Assembly (NCBI RefSeq): GCF_002563695.1
Contig: NZ_PDJI01000004.1
Coordinates: 1,550,001 to 1,614,000, forward strand
DNA from: Georgenia soli
GTDB lineage: Bacteria > Actinomycetota > Actinomycetes > Actinomycetales > Actinomycetaceae
Direction: 5' to 3'
Length of the DNA stretch: 64,000 nucleotides
The first letter of the stretch is position 1, and each line of letters begins with the position of its first letter. Positions 16,879-25,195 of the stretch are shown piece after piece. The translations under genes and the position numbers were made by a program. The notes under the pieces were generated by a model. The model saw only the letters and a list, made by a program, of their open reading frames with translations, did not search any database and had not been told where the DNA came from.

Positions 16879-17595
16879 ATGCGTGAGATCTTCAAGCAAG
16901 AGATGGAGCAGCTCGGCGAGGAGCTGCTGACGATGGCACGGCTCATGTGCTCGGCGATCGAGAAGGCCACGCAGTCGCTCGAGACGGCGGACCTCACGCT
17001 CGCCGAGGAGGTCATCGACGCCGACAGCCACATCGACGAGATCGAGCGCAGCCTGGACGAGCGGGGCGTCTCGCTCCTCGCCCGCCAGCAGCCGGTGGCC
17101 ACGGACCTGCGGATCGTCGTCTCCGCCCTGCGCCTGTCCGCCACGATGGAGCGCATGGGCGACCTGGCCCGTCACCTCGCGTACGTGGCCCGCGGCCGCT
17201 ACCCCGAGGTCGCCTCGACCGGTCGGATGCAGCAGATCCTGCAGCAGATGGGCCAGCAGGCCGTCAAGGTGGCCCGTCAGGTGGTCGAGCTCCTCGAGAC
17301 CCGCGACCTCAACCTGGCCGAGAAGATCGAGGCCGACGACGACGTCCTGGACCGCCTCCACCGCGAGTCCTTCCAGGTGGTGCTGGACGACGACGAGCAG
17401 CTCACCCGCCAGCAGCTGGTGGACGCGGTGCTGCTCGGGCGCTACCTCGAGCGGTTCGGCGACCACGGCGTCTCCGTCGCCCGCCGTATCTCCTTCCTCG
17501 TCACCGGTGACCTGCAGAACGCCGTCGTGAACACCGGGACGATGCTGGGCCTGAAGGACGAGGAGACCGGCGGCAAGCAGACCACCCGCCAGTAG
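16879..17595 (+). CDS. phoU: Phosphate-signalling protein PhoU
   Basis: Peripheral cytoplasmic regulator linking the Pst phosphate importer to SenX3. 238 residues with two tandem three-helix PhoU repeats; each carries an acidic metal-binding face (ATMERMGDLARHLAYVA near residue 88 and RYLERFGDHGVSVARR near 190). ATG 16879 is used because AAGGAG lies seven bases upstream; the longer form from 16858 would add seven residues and bury the ribosome-binding site. It is divergent from senX3-regX3. No pst genes are in the window. Confidence 0.94.
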   Translation: MREIFKQEMEQLGEELLTMARLMCSAIEKATQSLETADLTLAEEVIDADSHIDEIERSLDERGVSLLARQQPVATDLRIVVSALRLSATMERMGDLARHLAYVARGRYPEVASTGRMQQILQQMGQQAVKVARQVVELLETRDLNLAEKIEADDDVLDRLHRESFQVVLDDDEQLTRQQLVDAVLLGRYLERFGDHGVSVARRISFLVTGDLQNAVVNTGTMLGLKDEETGGKQTTRQ

Positions 17596-17646
17596 CAGCG
17601 CGGACCACCTGCCCGCCAGGGCGCACGCGCACGACGCACGACCGAC

Positions 17647-17684
17647 GACGAAGGGTCCCGCACCACGGTGCGGGACCCTTCGTC
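17647..17684. terminator. Bidirectional terminator, 18-bp stem
   Basis: A perfect 18-base stem, 17647-17664 with 17667-17684, between the convergent phoU and gpmA genes. The turn is two bases (the last pairs probably open to give a tetraloop). Confidence 0.85.
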
Positions 17685-17717
17685 GTGCGTGGACCCGGCC
17701 AGGTGCCGGGCCCTGCG

Positions 17718-18455
17718 CTACTTCCCCTGGTTCGCGACGGCCGCGATCGCCGCCTCCGCCGCCTTCGGGTCGAGGTACTTCCCGCCCTTGACGACGGGGA
17801 CGAGGTTCTCGTCCAGCTCGTAGACCAGCGGGATGCCGGTGGGCACGTTCAGCCCCGAGATGGTCTCGTCGTCGATGCCGTCGAGGTGCTTGATGATCGC
17901 GCGCAGCGAGTTGCCGTGGGCGGCCACGAGCACGGTCCTGCCCGCCTTGAGGTCCGGCACGATCTCGGCGTTCCAGTACGGCAGGGCCCGCTCGAGCACG
18001 TCCTTCAGGCACTCCGCGCGCGGGATCGGCTCCCCGGCGTAGCGGGGGTCTGAGTCCTGGGAGTACTCGGAGCCCAGCTCGATCTCCGGCGGCGGCACGT
18101 CGTAGGAGCGGCGCCAGAGCATGAACTGCTCCTCGCCGTACTCGTCGCGGATCTCCTTCTTGTTCTTGCCCTGCAGGGCGCCGTAGTGGCGCTCGTTGAG
18201 GCGCCAGCTGCGCTTGACCGGGATCCAGTGGAGGTCCGCGACGTCGAGGGCGTAGTTGGCCGTCGAGATCGCCCGACGCAGGAGGGAGGTGTGGAGGATG
18301 TCCGGGGAGACGCCCGCCTCACGGAGCAGGTCTCCGCCGCGCTTCGCCTCGACGACGCCCTTCTCCGACAGCGGCACGTCGACCCAGCCGGTGAACAGGT
18401 TCTTGGCGTTCCAATCGCTCTCGCCGTGACGGAGCAGTACCAGGGTGTAGGTCAT
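17718..18455 (-). CDS. gpmA: Phosphoglycerate mutase, 2,3-BPG-dependent
   Basis: Glycolytic and gluconeogenic enzyme interconverting 3- and 2-phosphoglycerate through a phosphohistidine. 245 residues. RHGESDWN places the phospho-acceptor His at residue 10; [13 protein letters not shown] contains the catalytic Glu; AAHGNSLRA carries the second histidine. ATG 18455 is preferred to 18464 because the GGAAGA upstream has proper spacing only for it and the family begins about seven residues before RHG. It faces phoU across a strong terminator. Confidence 0.96.
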   Translation of the reverse strand: MTYTLVLLRHGESDWNAKNLFTGWVDVPLSEKGVVEAKRGGDLLREAGVSPDILHTSLLRRAISTANYALDVADLHWIPVKRSWRLNERHYGALQGKNKKEIRDEYGEEQFMLWRRSYDVPPPEIELGSEYSQDSDPRYAGEPIPRAECLKDVLERALPYWNAEIVPDLKAGRTVLVAAHGNSLRAIIKHLDGIDDETISGLNVPTGIPLVYELDENLVPVVKGGKYLDPKAAEAAIAAVANQGK

Positions 18456-18488
18456 GCCCGTCATTCTTCCATCATCGGGCCGGGGTCA

Positions 18489-18504
18489 CCCGGGACGTCC
18501 CGGG
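18489..18504. terminator. 16-bp palindrome between lsr2 and gpmA
   Basis: CCCGGGACGTCCCGGG is a perfect palindrome 68 bases after the lsr2 stop and 34 bases before gpmA. As RNA it folds to a six-pair stem with loop ACGT; terminator or operator of gpmA. Confidence 0.4.
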
Positions 18505-18571
18505 CGACCCGACGACGACGGCCGGCCACCCCGGCAGGGCGACCGGCCGCGCGAGCCGTCAGATCAGCGGA

Positions 18572-18907
18572 TCAGTTGGTGGCCCGCTCGTAGGCCTCGC
18601 GGATCTCGGCCGAGATGCGACCGCGCTCGGAGACCTCGTAGCCGTTCTGGCGGGCCCAGTCGCGGATCTTCCCTGCGTCCGACGACGCGGCGCGAGCACC
18701 GCCGCCCGAACGCCTGGCAGGCGTGCGCCGCCCACCCGCCCGGCGGGCGTGGCCGACCCACTCCGCGAAGGACTCACGCAGAGCCTTGGCGTGCGCGTCG
18801 GTGAGGTCGATCTCATAGGTAATGCCGTCGAGTGCGAAAGTGACAGTCTCGTCCGCGGGGGCACCGTCAATGTCGTCGATGAGCTGGACTTGCACCTTTT
18901 GCGCCAT
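18572..18907 (-). CDS. lsr2: Lsr2 nucleoid-associated protein
   Basis: Actinobacterial H-NS-like protein that binds AT-rich DNA and silences foreign genes. 111 residues: N-terminal dimerisation half (AQKVQVQLIDDIDG, then the beta strands VTFALDGITYEIDL), an Arg/Gly/Ala linker, and the C-terminal DNA-binding helix pair with the AT-hook-like RGR in SERGRISAEI. ATG 18907 is preferred to 18937: MAQKV is the family start. A GATACGTATC palindrome lies 84 bases upstream. Confidence 0.95.
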   Translation of the reverse strand: MAQKVQVQLIDDIDGAPADETVTFALDGITYEIDLTDAHAKALRESFAEWVGHARRAGGRRTPARRSGGGARAASSDAGKIRDWARQNGYEVSERGRISAEIREAYERATN

Positions 18908-18990
18908 GGTGAGTTCTTTCTCGTCGTCAATCGTCAAGAATCAGGACCGCCCGCACCCGCAGGGGGACAGGGCGACGCGCTCCTGCCGGT

Positions 18991-19000
18991 GATACGTATC
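18991..19000. promoter_or_regulatory. GATACGTATC palindrome upstream of lsr2
   Basis: A perfect 10-bp palindrome overlapping ATCGAT, in an AT-richer patch 84 bases before lsr2. It may be an operator or Lsr2 autoregulatory target. Confidence 0.3.
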
Positions 19001-19078
19001 GATCACTCGTGTGGCGAGCGTAATTCTTTCGACGAGAATTGTCACGCCGGTGAAGCGATGCTGTGGACGAAGAAGTAA

Positions 19079-19240
19079 TCAGGCCCCGGGAACCTGTTCC
19101 GATCCTTTACGCATCTCCTCCTCGTCAAGCCGGCGCAGCGCCTCGCGCTCATTCCGGTCTGCGTTGACGAAGGCGCGGATCACGAAGTAGAAGAGCAGCC
19201 CGGTGCCCAGAGAGGGGACGAGCGCGACGAGATAATCCAC
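19079..19240 (-). CDS. Small single-pass membrane protein
   Basis: 53 residues. One hydrophobic helix (LVALVPSLGTGLLFYFVIRAF, about residues 3-22) followed by a charged tail, ADRNEREALRRLDEEEMRKG. The GTG at 19240 is preferred to the in-frame GTG at 19267 because TACACT lies exactly six bases upstream and the protein then starts VDYLVAL, a form familiar from small actinobacterial membrane proteins. No function is known. It lies downstream of the tRNA-Thr region and upstream of lsr2 on the same strand. Confidence 0.75.
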   Translation of the reverse strand: MDYLVALVPSLGTGLLFYFVIRAFVNADRNEREALRRLDEEEMRKGSEQVPGA

Positions 19241-19246
19241 GGCTCG

Positions 19247-19252
19247 AGTGTA
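19247..19252 (-). promoter_or_regulatory. -10 box of the small membrane protein gene, leaderless
   Basis: TACACT on the reverse strand, six bases before GTG 19240. Confidence 0.5.
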
Positions 19253-19899
19253 CGTCGGCCGGTTCACCCACCGTTAGCGGTCCCCGCCCACCAGCAGGCA
19301 CCGGGACCGGCCAGATGGACCCGTGCCGTCGCGTCCGTGACGGCCGGGGAGCCCCACCACGAACCAGTGCCGCCCGCACCGGCATGCCGCCGCGCCCGTG
19401 GGACGCCCTGGCGGACCCGGGTGGAGCTGGGGGCCCGCGGACCAGCAGGCCGACGGGCAGCGGCCCCGCCGGACTCGGACCCTACGGGTCACCGGTACAC
19501 CCCGACCCCCGCGCGGAGGGGTCGGGCCGGTCATTCACGGACAGCTTCAGACTTCGCTCGAATTCGCAACTCCCCCAGCGATCGCCAGGCAGAATGAGAA
19601 GTAATTCACAGCCGAGGCGCCCGTAATTCACCGTCGAAGGCGCGTGCGGAATACCGTCGCGTCTCTTCGGATATCTCTCGCGCGACCACCGTGCGGGCGT
19701 GCGGGGCTGCACGGGACTCCACGCTGCCCCCCGATTCCGACGTCGCCCGGATATCACGAAAGTGCGGCTGTCGCCCGACGAGCCACCAACAATGGCGGTG
19801 CCCTGGTGCCGCCACGCCAATCGCCGCACGCACCCATTCAGCCTCGGGAGAGCCGCTCCGTCGAATGCTGGCCGGCGTGGGACTGTCTGCCGAAACGAG
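19253..19899. other. Gene-free region of lower GC
   Basis: About 650 bases without a convincing gene on either strand. Open frames present have scrambled composition, no ribosome-binding sites and no family resemblance. The part from about 19540 to 19860 is less GC-rich than the rest of the window (ATTC, ATATC and AATT motifs recur). It lies beyond the tRNA-Thr 3' end, a common integration side, but no integrase or duplicated tRNA 3' end was seen. Confidence 0.6.
19601..19644. repeat. Two 22-bp direct repeats in the gene-free region
   Basis: Units 19601-19622 and 19623-19644 both begin GTAATTCAC and share most later positions; the 22-bp phase is two helical turns. It could be a protein-binding site or a relic. 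Confidence 0.6.
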
Positions 19900-19939
19900 C
19901 AGCGGCCCGGTCCGACTGTCCGTCGAGACCGGGCCGCTG
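19900..19939 (-). terminator. Terminator of tRNA-Thr
   Basis: CAGCGGCCCGGTC and GACCGGGCCGCTG form a perfect 13-bp stem with a 14-base loop, beginning three bases after the tRNA CCA end. Confidence 0.75.
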
Positions 19940-19942
19940 GCC

Positions 19943-20018
19943 TGGAGCCGCCTGTGGGAATCGAACCCACGACCTATTCATTACGAGTGAATCGCTCTGC
20001 CGACTGAGCTAAGGCGGC
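19943..20018 (-). tRNA. tRNA-Thr (anticodon CGU), CCA encoded
   Basis: 76-nt cloverleaf on the reverse strand: acceptor stem GCCGCC/GGCGGC, D-arm with AGCTCAGTCGGCAGAGC, anticodon stem ATTCA/TGAAT with loop CTCGTAA giving anticodon CGT, T-arm GTGGG-TTCGATT-CCCAC, discriminator T and encoded CCA. Reads ACG threonine codons. A promoter and a hairpin terminator flank it. Confidence 0.97.
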
Positions 20019-20053
20019 GTGCCCGTCGGGGATCGCCCGACGCAGCGCAGACA

Positions 20054-20083
20054 ACTGTACCGGGACGGCGCCGCATCGAACAA
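20054..20083 (-). promoter_or_regulatory. Promoter of tRNA-Thr
   Basis: On the reverse strand TTGTTC (20083-20078) and TACAGT (20059-20054) are separated by 18 bases; the -10 box ends 35 bases before the mature tRNA. Confidence 0.6.
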
Positions 20084-20153
20084 AACCGTTCCGCCAGGTG
20101 TGGGCGGCATCACTGCGCACCACCCGGCAGTGAGACCGGCCGGCCGGCCGAGC

Positions 20154-20171
20154 TGCCCGGCAGCCCGGGCA
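20154..20171 (-). terminator. Hairpin after the secreted hydrolase gene
   Basis: TGCCCGG and CCGGGCA around CAGC, eight bases past the hydrolase stop. Confidence 0.45.
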
Positions 20172-20179
20172 CCTGAGCC

Positions 20180-21721
20180 TCAGCAGGTGAGCCCGTCCTG
20201 CGGAACCACGCCCTCGACCAGGAAGTCGTCGACGGCCCGCACGATGCAGTCGTTCGAGCGCCCGTAGGCGGTGTGCCCCTCCCCCTCGAAGGTCACGAGG
20301 AACCCGTTCTCGAGCTGGTCGGCCAGGCTGACGCTCCACTCGTACGGCGTGGCCGGGTCCCCGGTGGTGCCGATCACCATGATCGGCGCCGAGCCCTCCG
20401 CCGTGAGCGGGCCCCGCTCGGCGTCGCCCTTCGCCGGCCACTGCTCGCACAGCATGTCGCCGTAGCCCATGAGCGGGCCGAACGTGGGCGCCGCCTTCTC
20501 GAGCTCCGCGGCCTCCTGCTGCCACAGCGCCGGGTCGCCGGTGCTCGGGAAGTCGAGGCAGTTGACCGCCCAGTTGGCCTCGGTGGAGTTGTTCGGGTAC
20601 GTGCCGTCGGGCTCGCGCCCGGCCATGAGGTCGGCGAGGAAGAGCAGCTGGGAGCCGTCGTTCGAGTTGATCGCCTGGTCCAGCGCGGCGGTCAGGACGA
20701 ACCAGCTCGCACTGTCGTACAGGGGCGTGATGATGCCGGAGAAGGCGAGGGAGGCGGTGAGGTCCCGGTCCGACGACGTGGGCAGCGGGGTGTCCCCGGC
20801 GACCTCGAGGAGGGTCTGCACCTGCTTGACCCCGTCGTCGACCGAGCCGGTGAGCGGGCAGTCGGGCCCGCCCTGGCAGTCCGCCACGTAGGCGCGCAGG
20901 GACTTCTCGAAGCCCACGGCCTGCGCCAGCGTCGTCTCGTGGCTGCTCAGCGACGGGTCCATCGCGCCGTCGAGGACGAGGCGACCCACGTTGCCCGGGA
21001 AGAGGTCGGCGTAGGTGGCGCCCAGGAAGGTCCCGTAGGAGTAGCCGAGGTAGTCGAGCTTGTCCTCGCCCAGGACGGCCCGGAGGATGTCCATGTCCCG
21101 GGCCGCCGACTCGGTGTCGACGTGGCCGATGAGCTCCCCGGTGTTCTGGGCGCACCCGTCGGCGATCAGCTTGGCGTCGGCGGCGTAGGCGGCGAGGCCG
21201 TCCTGGGTCTCGGTGTCGTACTCGACGCTGCGCAGCCGGTCGAGCTCGGCGTCGCTGACGCAGTCCACGGGCGTGGAGGAGCCGACCCCACGGGGGTCGA
21301 ACCCGACGACGTCGTAGGCGGCCCGCAGGTTCTCGCTGAACATCGTCGGAGCCGCGTCGACGAGCTCGACGCCCGGGCTCCCGGGCCCGCCGGGGTTCAC
21401 CAGGAGGGAGCCGACCCGCGCGGCGGGGTCCTTGCTGACGAGACGCTTGACCGCCAGGGTGATGCTCTCGCCGTCGGGCTCGTCGTAGCTGAGCGGCACG
21501 GTGACCTCGGAGCACTCGAAGTCGCCGCACTTCTCCCAGGCGATCTGCTGCTCGTAGTAGCCCTGCAGCCCGGCGGACGGGGACGTCTCCTCGGCGGTGG
21601 CCGAGGGGACGGCGGTGGTACCGGGATCTGCGACACGCTCGAGCGGCTCGGCGGTGCAGGCGGACAGCGTCAGGGCGGCGGCGAGCCCGCCGAGGACGGC
21701 GGCGCGGAAGGAGCGTGGCAC
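20180..21721 (-). CDS. Secreted alpha/beta-hydrolase, tripeptidyl aminopeptidase (SlpD/TAP) type
   Basis: Exported lipoprotein peptidase that by family removes N-terminal tripeptides. About 513 residues. Signal peptide ending in lipobox LSAC near residue 22. Alpha/beta-hydrolase fold with oxyanion NPGGPGSPG, nucleophile Ser near residue 228 in GYSYGTFLG, Asp in GTTGDPATP near 453 and His in GEGHTAYG near 482; the C-terminal half ends in a TAP_C-like domain with a disulphide-prone NDC...LTC. GTG 21721 is used because TAGCGT lies six bases before it; GTG 21727 would abut that box. Exact substrates are unknown. Confidence 0.9.
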   Translation of the reverse strand: MPRSFRAAVLGGLAAALTLSACTAEPLERVADPGTTAVPSATAEETSPSAGLQGYYEQQIAWEKCGDFECSEVTVPLSYDEPDGESITLAVKRLVSKDPAARVGSLLVNPGGPGSPGVELVDAAPTMFSENLRAAYDVVGFDPRGVGSSTPVDCVSDAELDRLRSVEYDTETQDGLAAYAADAKLIADGCAQNTGELIGHVDTESAARDMDILRAVLGEDKLDYLGYSYGTFLGATYADLFPGNVGRLVLDGAMDPSLSSHETTLAQAVGFEKSLRAYVADCQGGPDCPLTGSVDDGVKQVQTLLEVAGDTPLPTSSDRDLTASLAFSGIITPLYDSASWFVLTAALDQAINSNDGSQLLFLADLMAGREPDGTYPNNSTEANWAVNCLDFPSTGDPALWQQEAAELEKAAPTFGPLMGYGDMLCEQWPAKGDAERGPLTAEGSAPIMVIGTTGDPATPYEWSVSLADQLENGFLVTFEGEGHTAYGRSNDCIVRAVDDFLVEGVVPQDGLTC

Positions 21722-21727
21722 GCCCAC

Positions 21728-21733
21728 ACGCTA
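21728..21733 (-). promoter_or_regulatory. -10 box of the secreted hydrolase, leaderless
   Basis: TAGCGT on the reverse strand, six bases before GTG 21721. Confidence 0.45.
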
Positions 21734-21783
21734 CCGGCCCACCCCGGTCCCGCACCGCCCCCTCCCCCACGATGCGTCGCGGT

Positions 21784-22956
21784 TCACCCCTGGGGACGCA
21801 GGGCCACCATCATCGCCTCGACCGCGAGCAGGGGGGCGACGTTGGCCGCCAGCCGCTCCCTGGCCACCCCGACGGCGTCCATGCGCCGCACCGTCTGCTC
21901 CGGCGTCGTGCCTGCGGCGAGGCGCCGCACCTCGTCGGCCAGATCGGTGTTGACGAGCTCCACGTCGGCGCCGAGCTGGACGACCAGGACGTCGCGGTAG
22001 AGGGAGAGCAGGTCCACCATCGCGCGGTCCAGCACGTCGCGCTGCGCGCGTGTGGCTCGCCGCTTCTGGTCCTCCTCGAGCTGCTTGACCTGCCCCCGCA
22101 GGGCGGGCGGCAGCCGGGTGCCGGCGTCGGCGCCCAGGTTGCGCAGCAGCTCGGCCTTCTCCGCCGCGTCACGCTCCTCGGTGGCGGCCTTGGCGTCCGC
22201 GGACGCGGTCTCGATGAGCTCGGCGGCGGCCAGGACGGCGTCCCCGACCCCCCGGATGCCGGCGGGCACGGACAGCAGCCGCCGGCGCCGCTGCCGGGCC
22301 TCGGGGTCGCGCGCCAGGCGCCGGGCGAGGCCGACGTGGGACTGGGCGGCACGCGCCGACGCCAGCGCCACGTCGGGGTCGAGCCCGTCGCGCCGGACCA
22401 GCAGGTCGGCCACCGCGCGCGGGTCCGGGACGCGCAGGTGCACGGCGCGGCAGCGGGAGCGGATCGTGGTGAGCACGTCCTCGGGGCTCGGCGCGCACAG
22501 CAGCCAGACCGTGCGGGGCGGCGGCTCCTCGATCGCCTTGAGCAGCACGTTGGAGGTGCGTTCGACCATGCGGTCCGCGTCCTCCATGAGCATCACCCGC
22601 CACCGTCCCTGGGACGGGGCGCGCTGCGCCTGGGAGACGAGCGGGCGGATCTCCTCGATGAGGAACGTGACCTTCTCGGTGGAGATGAGGGTGACGTCGG
22701 CGTGCGTGCCGGCCAGCGCGGTGGCGCAGCCGTGGCACCGGCCGCAGCCCGGCTCCGCCGGGTCGGTGCACTGCAGGGCGGCGGCGAAGGCGCGGGCGGC
22801 CACCGAGCGCCCGGAGCCGGGGGGCCCGGTGATGAGCCAGGCGTGCGTCATGGCGCGGGCCGCGGCGGCGCCGTCGGCCTGGCGGGAGGCGAGGACGGCG
22901 TCGCGCAGCGTGGCCACGACCTCGTCCTGGCCGACCACCTGGTCCCAGACGCTCAC
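21784..22956 (-). CDS. holB: DNA polymerase III subunit delta'
   Basis: Clamp-loader subunit. 390 residues: AAA+ fold with a P-loop GPPGSGRS (Lys replaced by Arg, as expected for a delta' that does not hydrolyse ATP), a four-cysteine zinc module C-x7-C-x2-C-x2-C in CTDPAEPGCGRCHGC, a Walker-B-like VMLMEDADRM and sensor region TIRSRCRAVHL. The C-terminal half is the helical collar domain, longer than in E. coli. The GTG start overlaps the tmk stop (GTGA), so both are co-translated. Confidence 0.94.
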   Translation of the reverse strand: MSVWDQVVGQDEVVATLRDAVLASRQADGAAAARAMTHAWLITGPPGSGRSVAARAFAAALQCTDPAEPGCGRCHGCATALAGTHADVTLISTEKVTFLIEEIRPLVSQAQRAPSQGRWRVMLMEDADRMVERTSNVLLKAIEEPPPRTVWLLCAPSPEDVLTTIRSRCRAVHLRVPDPRAVADLLVRRDGLDPDVALASARAAQSHVGLARRLARDPEARQRRRRLLSVPAGIRGVGDAVLAAAELIETASADAKAATEERDAAEKAELLRNLGADAGTRLPPALRGQVKQLEEDQKRRATRAQRDVLDRAMVDLLSLYRDVLVVQLGADVELVNTDLADEVRRLAAGTTPEQTVRRMDAVGVARERLAANVAPLLAVEAMMVALRPQG

Positions 22957-23660
22957 GGGCGCTCCTCCGGCACGGCGGCGGGGTGGCCGGCACGTCCGGC
23001 GGGCGCCGGGAGCAGCGGCCGGAGGCGCGTGCGGACGGCGGCGTGCAGCTCCTCGGGCGCGGCGGTCGCGTCCAGGACGAGGAAGCGCGCCGGCTCCTGC
23101 GCGGCGAGGGCGAGGAAGTGCTCGCGGACCCGGGTGTGGAACTCCAGCGACTCCCGCTCGAGCCGGTCGGGGGCCGCGGTCCGGCGCCCGGCGCCGACGG
23201 CGGGATCGAGGTCGAGCAGCACCGTCAGGTCCGGGAGCAGGCCCCGGGTCGCCCATAGCGACAGGTCCCGGATCTCGCCGTCGCCGAGGTCGCGGGCAGC
23301 GCCCTGGTAGGCGACCGAGGAGTCGAGGTAGCGGTCGGTGACGACGACGGCGCCGCGCGCCAGTGCGGGACGCACCAGCCGGTGGACGTGGTGGGCGCGG
23401 TCCGTGGCGTAGAGCAGCGCCTCCGTGCGCGGGTCGAGGTCCTCGCCGTGCAGGACGGCGTCGCGCAGCACCTGGCCCAGCGGGGTGCCGCCCGGTTCCC
23501 GCGTCAGGACGACGTCGTGCCCCAGGCCGGTCAGCCAGGCGCCGAGCAGGTTCCGCTGGGTCGACTTCCCGGCGCCGTCGCCGCCCTCGAAGGAGACGAA
23601 GCACCCGCGGTGGGGGAGGTCGGTGGCGGGCGGGACGACGGCAGGGACCTCGGGGCTCAC
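22953..23660 (-). CDS. tmk: Thymidylate kinase
   Basis: Phosphorylates dTMP to dTDP. 235 residues. P-loop EGGDGAGKST at about 25-34, TREPGGTPLG with the substrate-binding Arg near 57, DRYLDSSVAYQG near 108, and the RTAAPDRLERE LID-type segment. The first 18 residues and the Pro/Ala-rich C-terminal tail are extensions. GTG 23660 has TACCCT six bases upstream. The stop overlaps holB, coupling nucleotide and replication functions, as is common in actinobacteria. Confidence 0.94.
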   Translation of the reverse strand: MSPEVPAVVPPATDLPHRGCFVSFEGGDGAGKSTQRNLLGAWLTGLGHDVVLTREPGGTPLGQVLRDAVLHGEDLDPRTEALLYATDRAHHVHRLVRPALARGAVVVTDRYLDSSVAYQGAARDLGDGEIRDLSLWATRGLLPDLTVLLDLDPAVGAGRRTAAPDRLERESLEFHTRVREHFLALAAQEPARFLVLDATAAPEELHAAVRTRLRPLLPAPAGRAGHPAAVPEERP

Positions 23661-23666
23661 CGGGCC

Positions 23667-23672
23667 AGGGTA
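23667..23672 (-). promoter_or_regulatory. -10 box of tmk, leaderless
   Basis: TACCCT on the reverse strand, six bases before the tmk GTG. Confidence 0.5.
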
Positions 23673-23737
23673 GCCGCGCGGGCGGACACGCTCCGCCGTC
23701 GTCCCCGGGGCCGGCCGAGTCCGCCTCCGCTCCCCGC

Positions 23738-24838
23738 TCAGCGGGGGGTGGCGTCGGGCTCCGGGACGGCCGTGACCGCGGGGTCCAGGCCCGCACGCTC
23801 GCCGGGGTAGACGACGCCGAGCTGACGCCGCACCTCGTCCATGGTCTCCATGACCTCCACGGTGGCCCGCCAGGGCATCGTCGCGGACTCCTGCTCCCCC
23901 GCCGCCACGCACCGCGCGACCTCGGCCGCCTGGTGCTGGAAGCCGCCGAGGTCCTCGCCGTCGGCGGGCCAGGTCCACGCCGGCCCGTCGAACGGGACGA
24001 GCGTGAACCGGGTGGTCCCGTAGAACGGGGAGGCGACGTCGACCCGCGCCTCGGTCCCGACCACCGAGGCGGTCGTCGCGGTGCGCGCCCACATGTTCGC
24101 GGTGCACACGGCGACAGTGCGGGCCCGCTCACCGTCGTAGGTGAGGGTGACGGCCTCGTGGGCGTCGACACCCAGCGCCGTGAGACTCCCGGCGGCGTGC
24201 ACCGCCGACGGCGCCCCGAGGAGGCTGTGCGCGAAGGAGAGGGGGTAGACGCCGAGGTCGAGCAGGGCGCCGCCGGCGAGCTCGGGCGCGTGGAGCCGCT
24301 CGACGAGGTCGAGGCGCTGCCCGTGGTCCGCGTGGACCGCGACCACCTCGCCGAGCATCCCGGCGGCGACGACGTGGCGCAGCGCCACCATGTGCGGCAG
24401 GAAGCGGGTCCACATCGCCTCCATCGCGAAGAGGCCCAGCTCGCGGGCCGTGGCGAAGACCTCACGCGCCTCCGCCGCGTTGCGGGTGAACGCCTTCTCC
24501 ACCAGGACGTGCTTGCCGGCGTTGAGGGCGAGCAGGGCGTGCGCGTGGTGGTGGCTGTGCGGCGTGGCGACGTAGACGACGTCGACCTCAGGGTCCGCCA
24601 GCAGGCCCGCGTAGCTGCCGTAGGCCCGCTCGACGCCGTGCTCGGCGGCGAACGTGGCCGCCTTCAGGGCGTCGCGCGACCCGACGGCGACCACCCGCTG
24701 CGCGGACCGGGCCGGCACCTCCCGGGCGAAGCGGGCGGCGATCCCGCCGGCCCCGAGGATCCCCCAGCGCAGCGGCGGCGCGTCGCGGGGGTCGGGCGGT
24801 GCGGGCAGCGGGGGCGGCGTCGTCGCCGGAGAGGTCAT
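23738..24838 (-). CDS. Gfo/Idh/MocA-family oxidoreductase
   Basis: NAD(P)-dependent dehydrogenase of sugars or related polyols. 366 residues. N-terminal Rossmann fold with GILGAGGIAARFA near residue 26, catalytic-lysine motif VEKAF near 112, and the C-terminal mixed-sheet domain with GGALLDLGVYPLSF carrying the Asp of the active site. A Pro-rich stretch of about 20 residues precedes the fold. Substrate cannot be told. TAGATT is six bases before the ATG. It is not obviously linked to topA upstream or tmk downstream. Confidence 0.9.
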   Translation of the reverse strand: MTSPATTPPPLPAPPDPRDAPPLRWGILGAGGIAARFAREVPARSAQRVVAVGSRDALKAATFAAEHGVERAYGSYAGLLADPEVDVVYVATPHSHHHAHALLALNAGKHVLVEKAFTRNAAEAREVFATARELGLFAMEAMWTRFLPHMVALRHVVAAGMLGEVVAVHADHGQRLDLVERLHAPELAGGALLDLGVYPLSFAHSLLGAPSAVHAAGSLTALGVDAHEAVTLTYDGERARTVAVCTANMWARTATTASVVGTEARVDVASPFYGTTRFTLVPFDGPAWTWPADGEDLGGFQHQAAEVARCVAAGEQESATMPWRATVEVMETMDEVRRQLGVVYPGERAGLDPAVTAVPEPDATPR

Positions 24839-24844
24839 GGGAGA

Positions 24845-24850
24845 AATCTA
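24845..24850 (-). promoter_or_regulatory. -10 box of the Gfo/Idh oxidoreductase, leaderless
   Basis: TAGATT on the reverse strand, six bases before the ATG. Confidence 0.5.
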
Positions 24851-24859
24851 CGGGCGGTC

Positions 24860-25189
24860 TCAGCCCTGCGGCGGCCGGAATCTCTCCATCGGGTCGTAGC
24901 CGACCCCGTCGACACCGGGCTCGCGCACGGTCGAGGCGCCGTGGACCTCGGTGCCGGCCGGCCCGGGCGGGGCGGCCACGCCGCCTGCCGGCCCGGACGC
25001 CACCCGGCCGGTCCTCCGGACGGTGGAGAGGATCACGAGCGCCTCGACGACGAACGTCACCACGACGACGCCGAGGAACGCCGCCATCGGGATCACGTCG
25101 AAGACCCACAGGAGCACGGCGGCGCTGATCACGGTGCCGGAGACGACCGCGACCACGAGGAAGGTGCGGGTGAGCGGCGACGCGACCAT
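24860..25189 (-). CDS. Two-helix membrane protein downstream of topA
   Basis: 109 residues, no recognised family. Two hydrophobic segments, FLVVAVVSGTVISAAVLLWVF and FLGVVVVTFVVEALVIL (about residues 10-30 and 38-55), then a polar Gly/Pro/Val-rich tail. The ATG is six bases after the topA stop, so it is translated with topA. Its role is unknown. Confidence 0.75.
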   Translation of the reverse strand: MVASPLTRTFLVVAVVSGTVISAAVLLWVFDVIPMAAFLGVVVVTFVVEALVILSTVRRTGRVASGPAGGVAAPPGPAGTEVHGASTVREPGVDGVGYDPMERFRPPQG

Positions 25190-25195
25190 GCCCGC

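Noticed and set aside
19644..20012. Open frame ending GNRTHDLFITSESLCRLS over the tRNA
   Set aside because: This is the familiar false translation of the antisense of a tRNA gene.
19253..20018. Integrated element at tRNA-Thr
   Set aside because: No integrase, no repeated tRNA 3' end and no foreign genes were found on either side.
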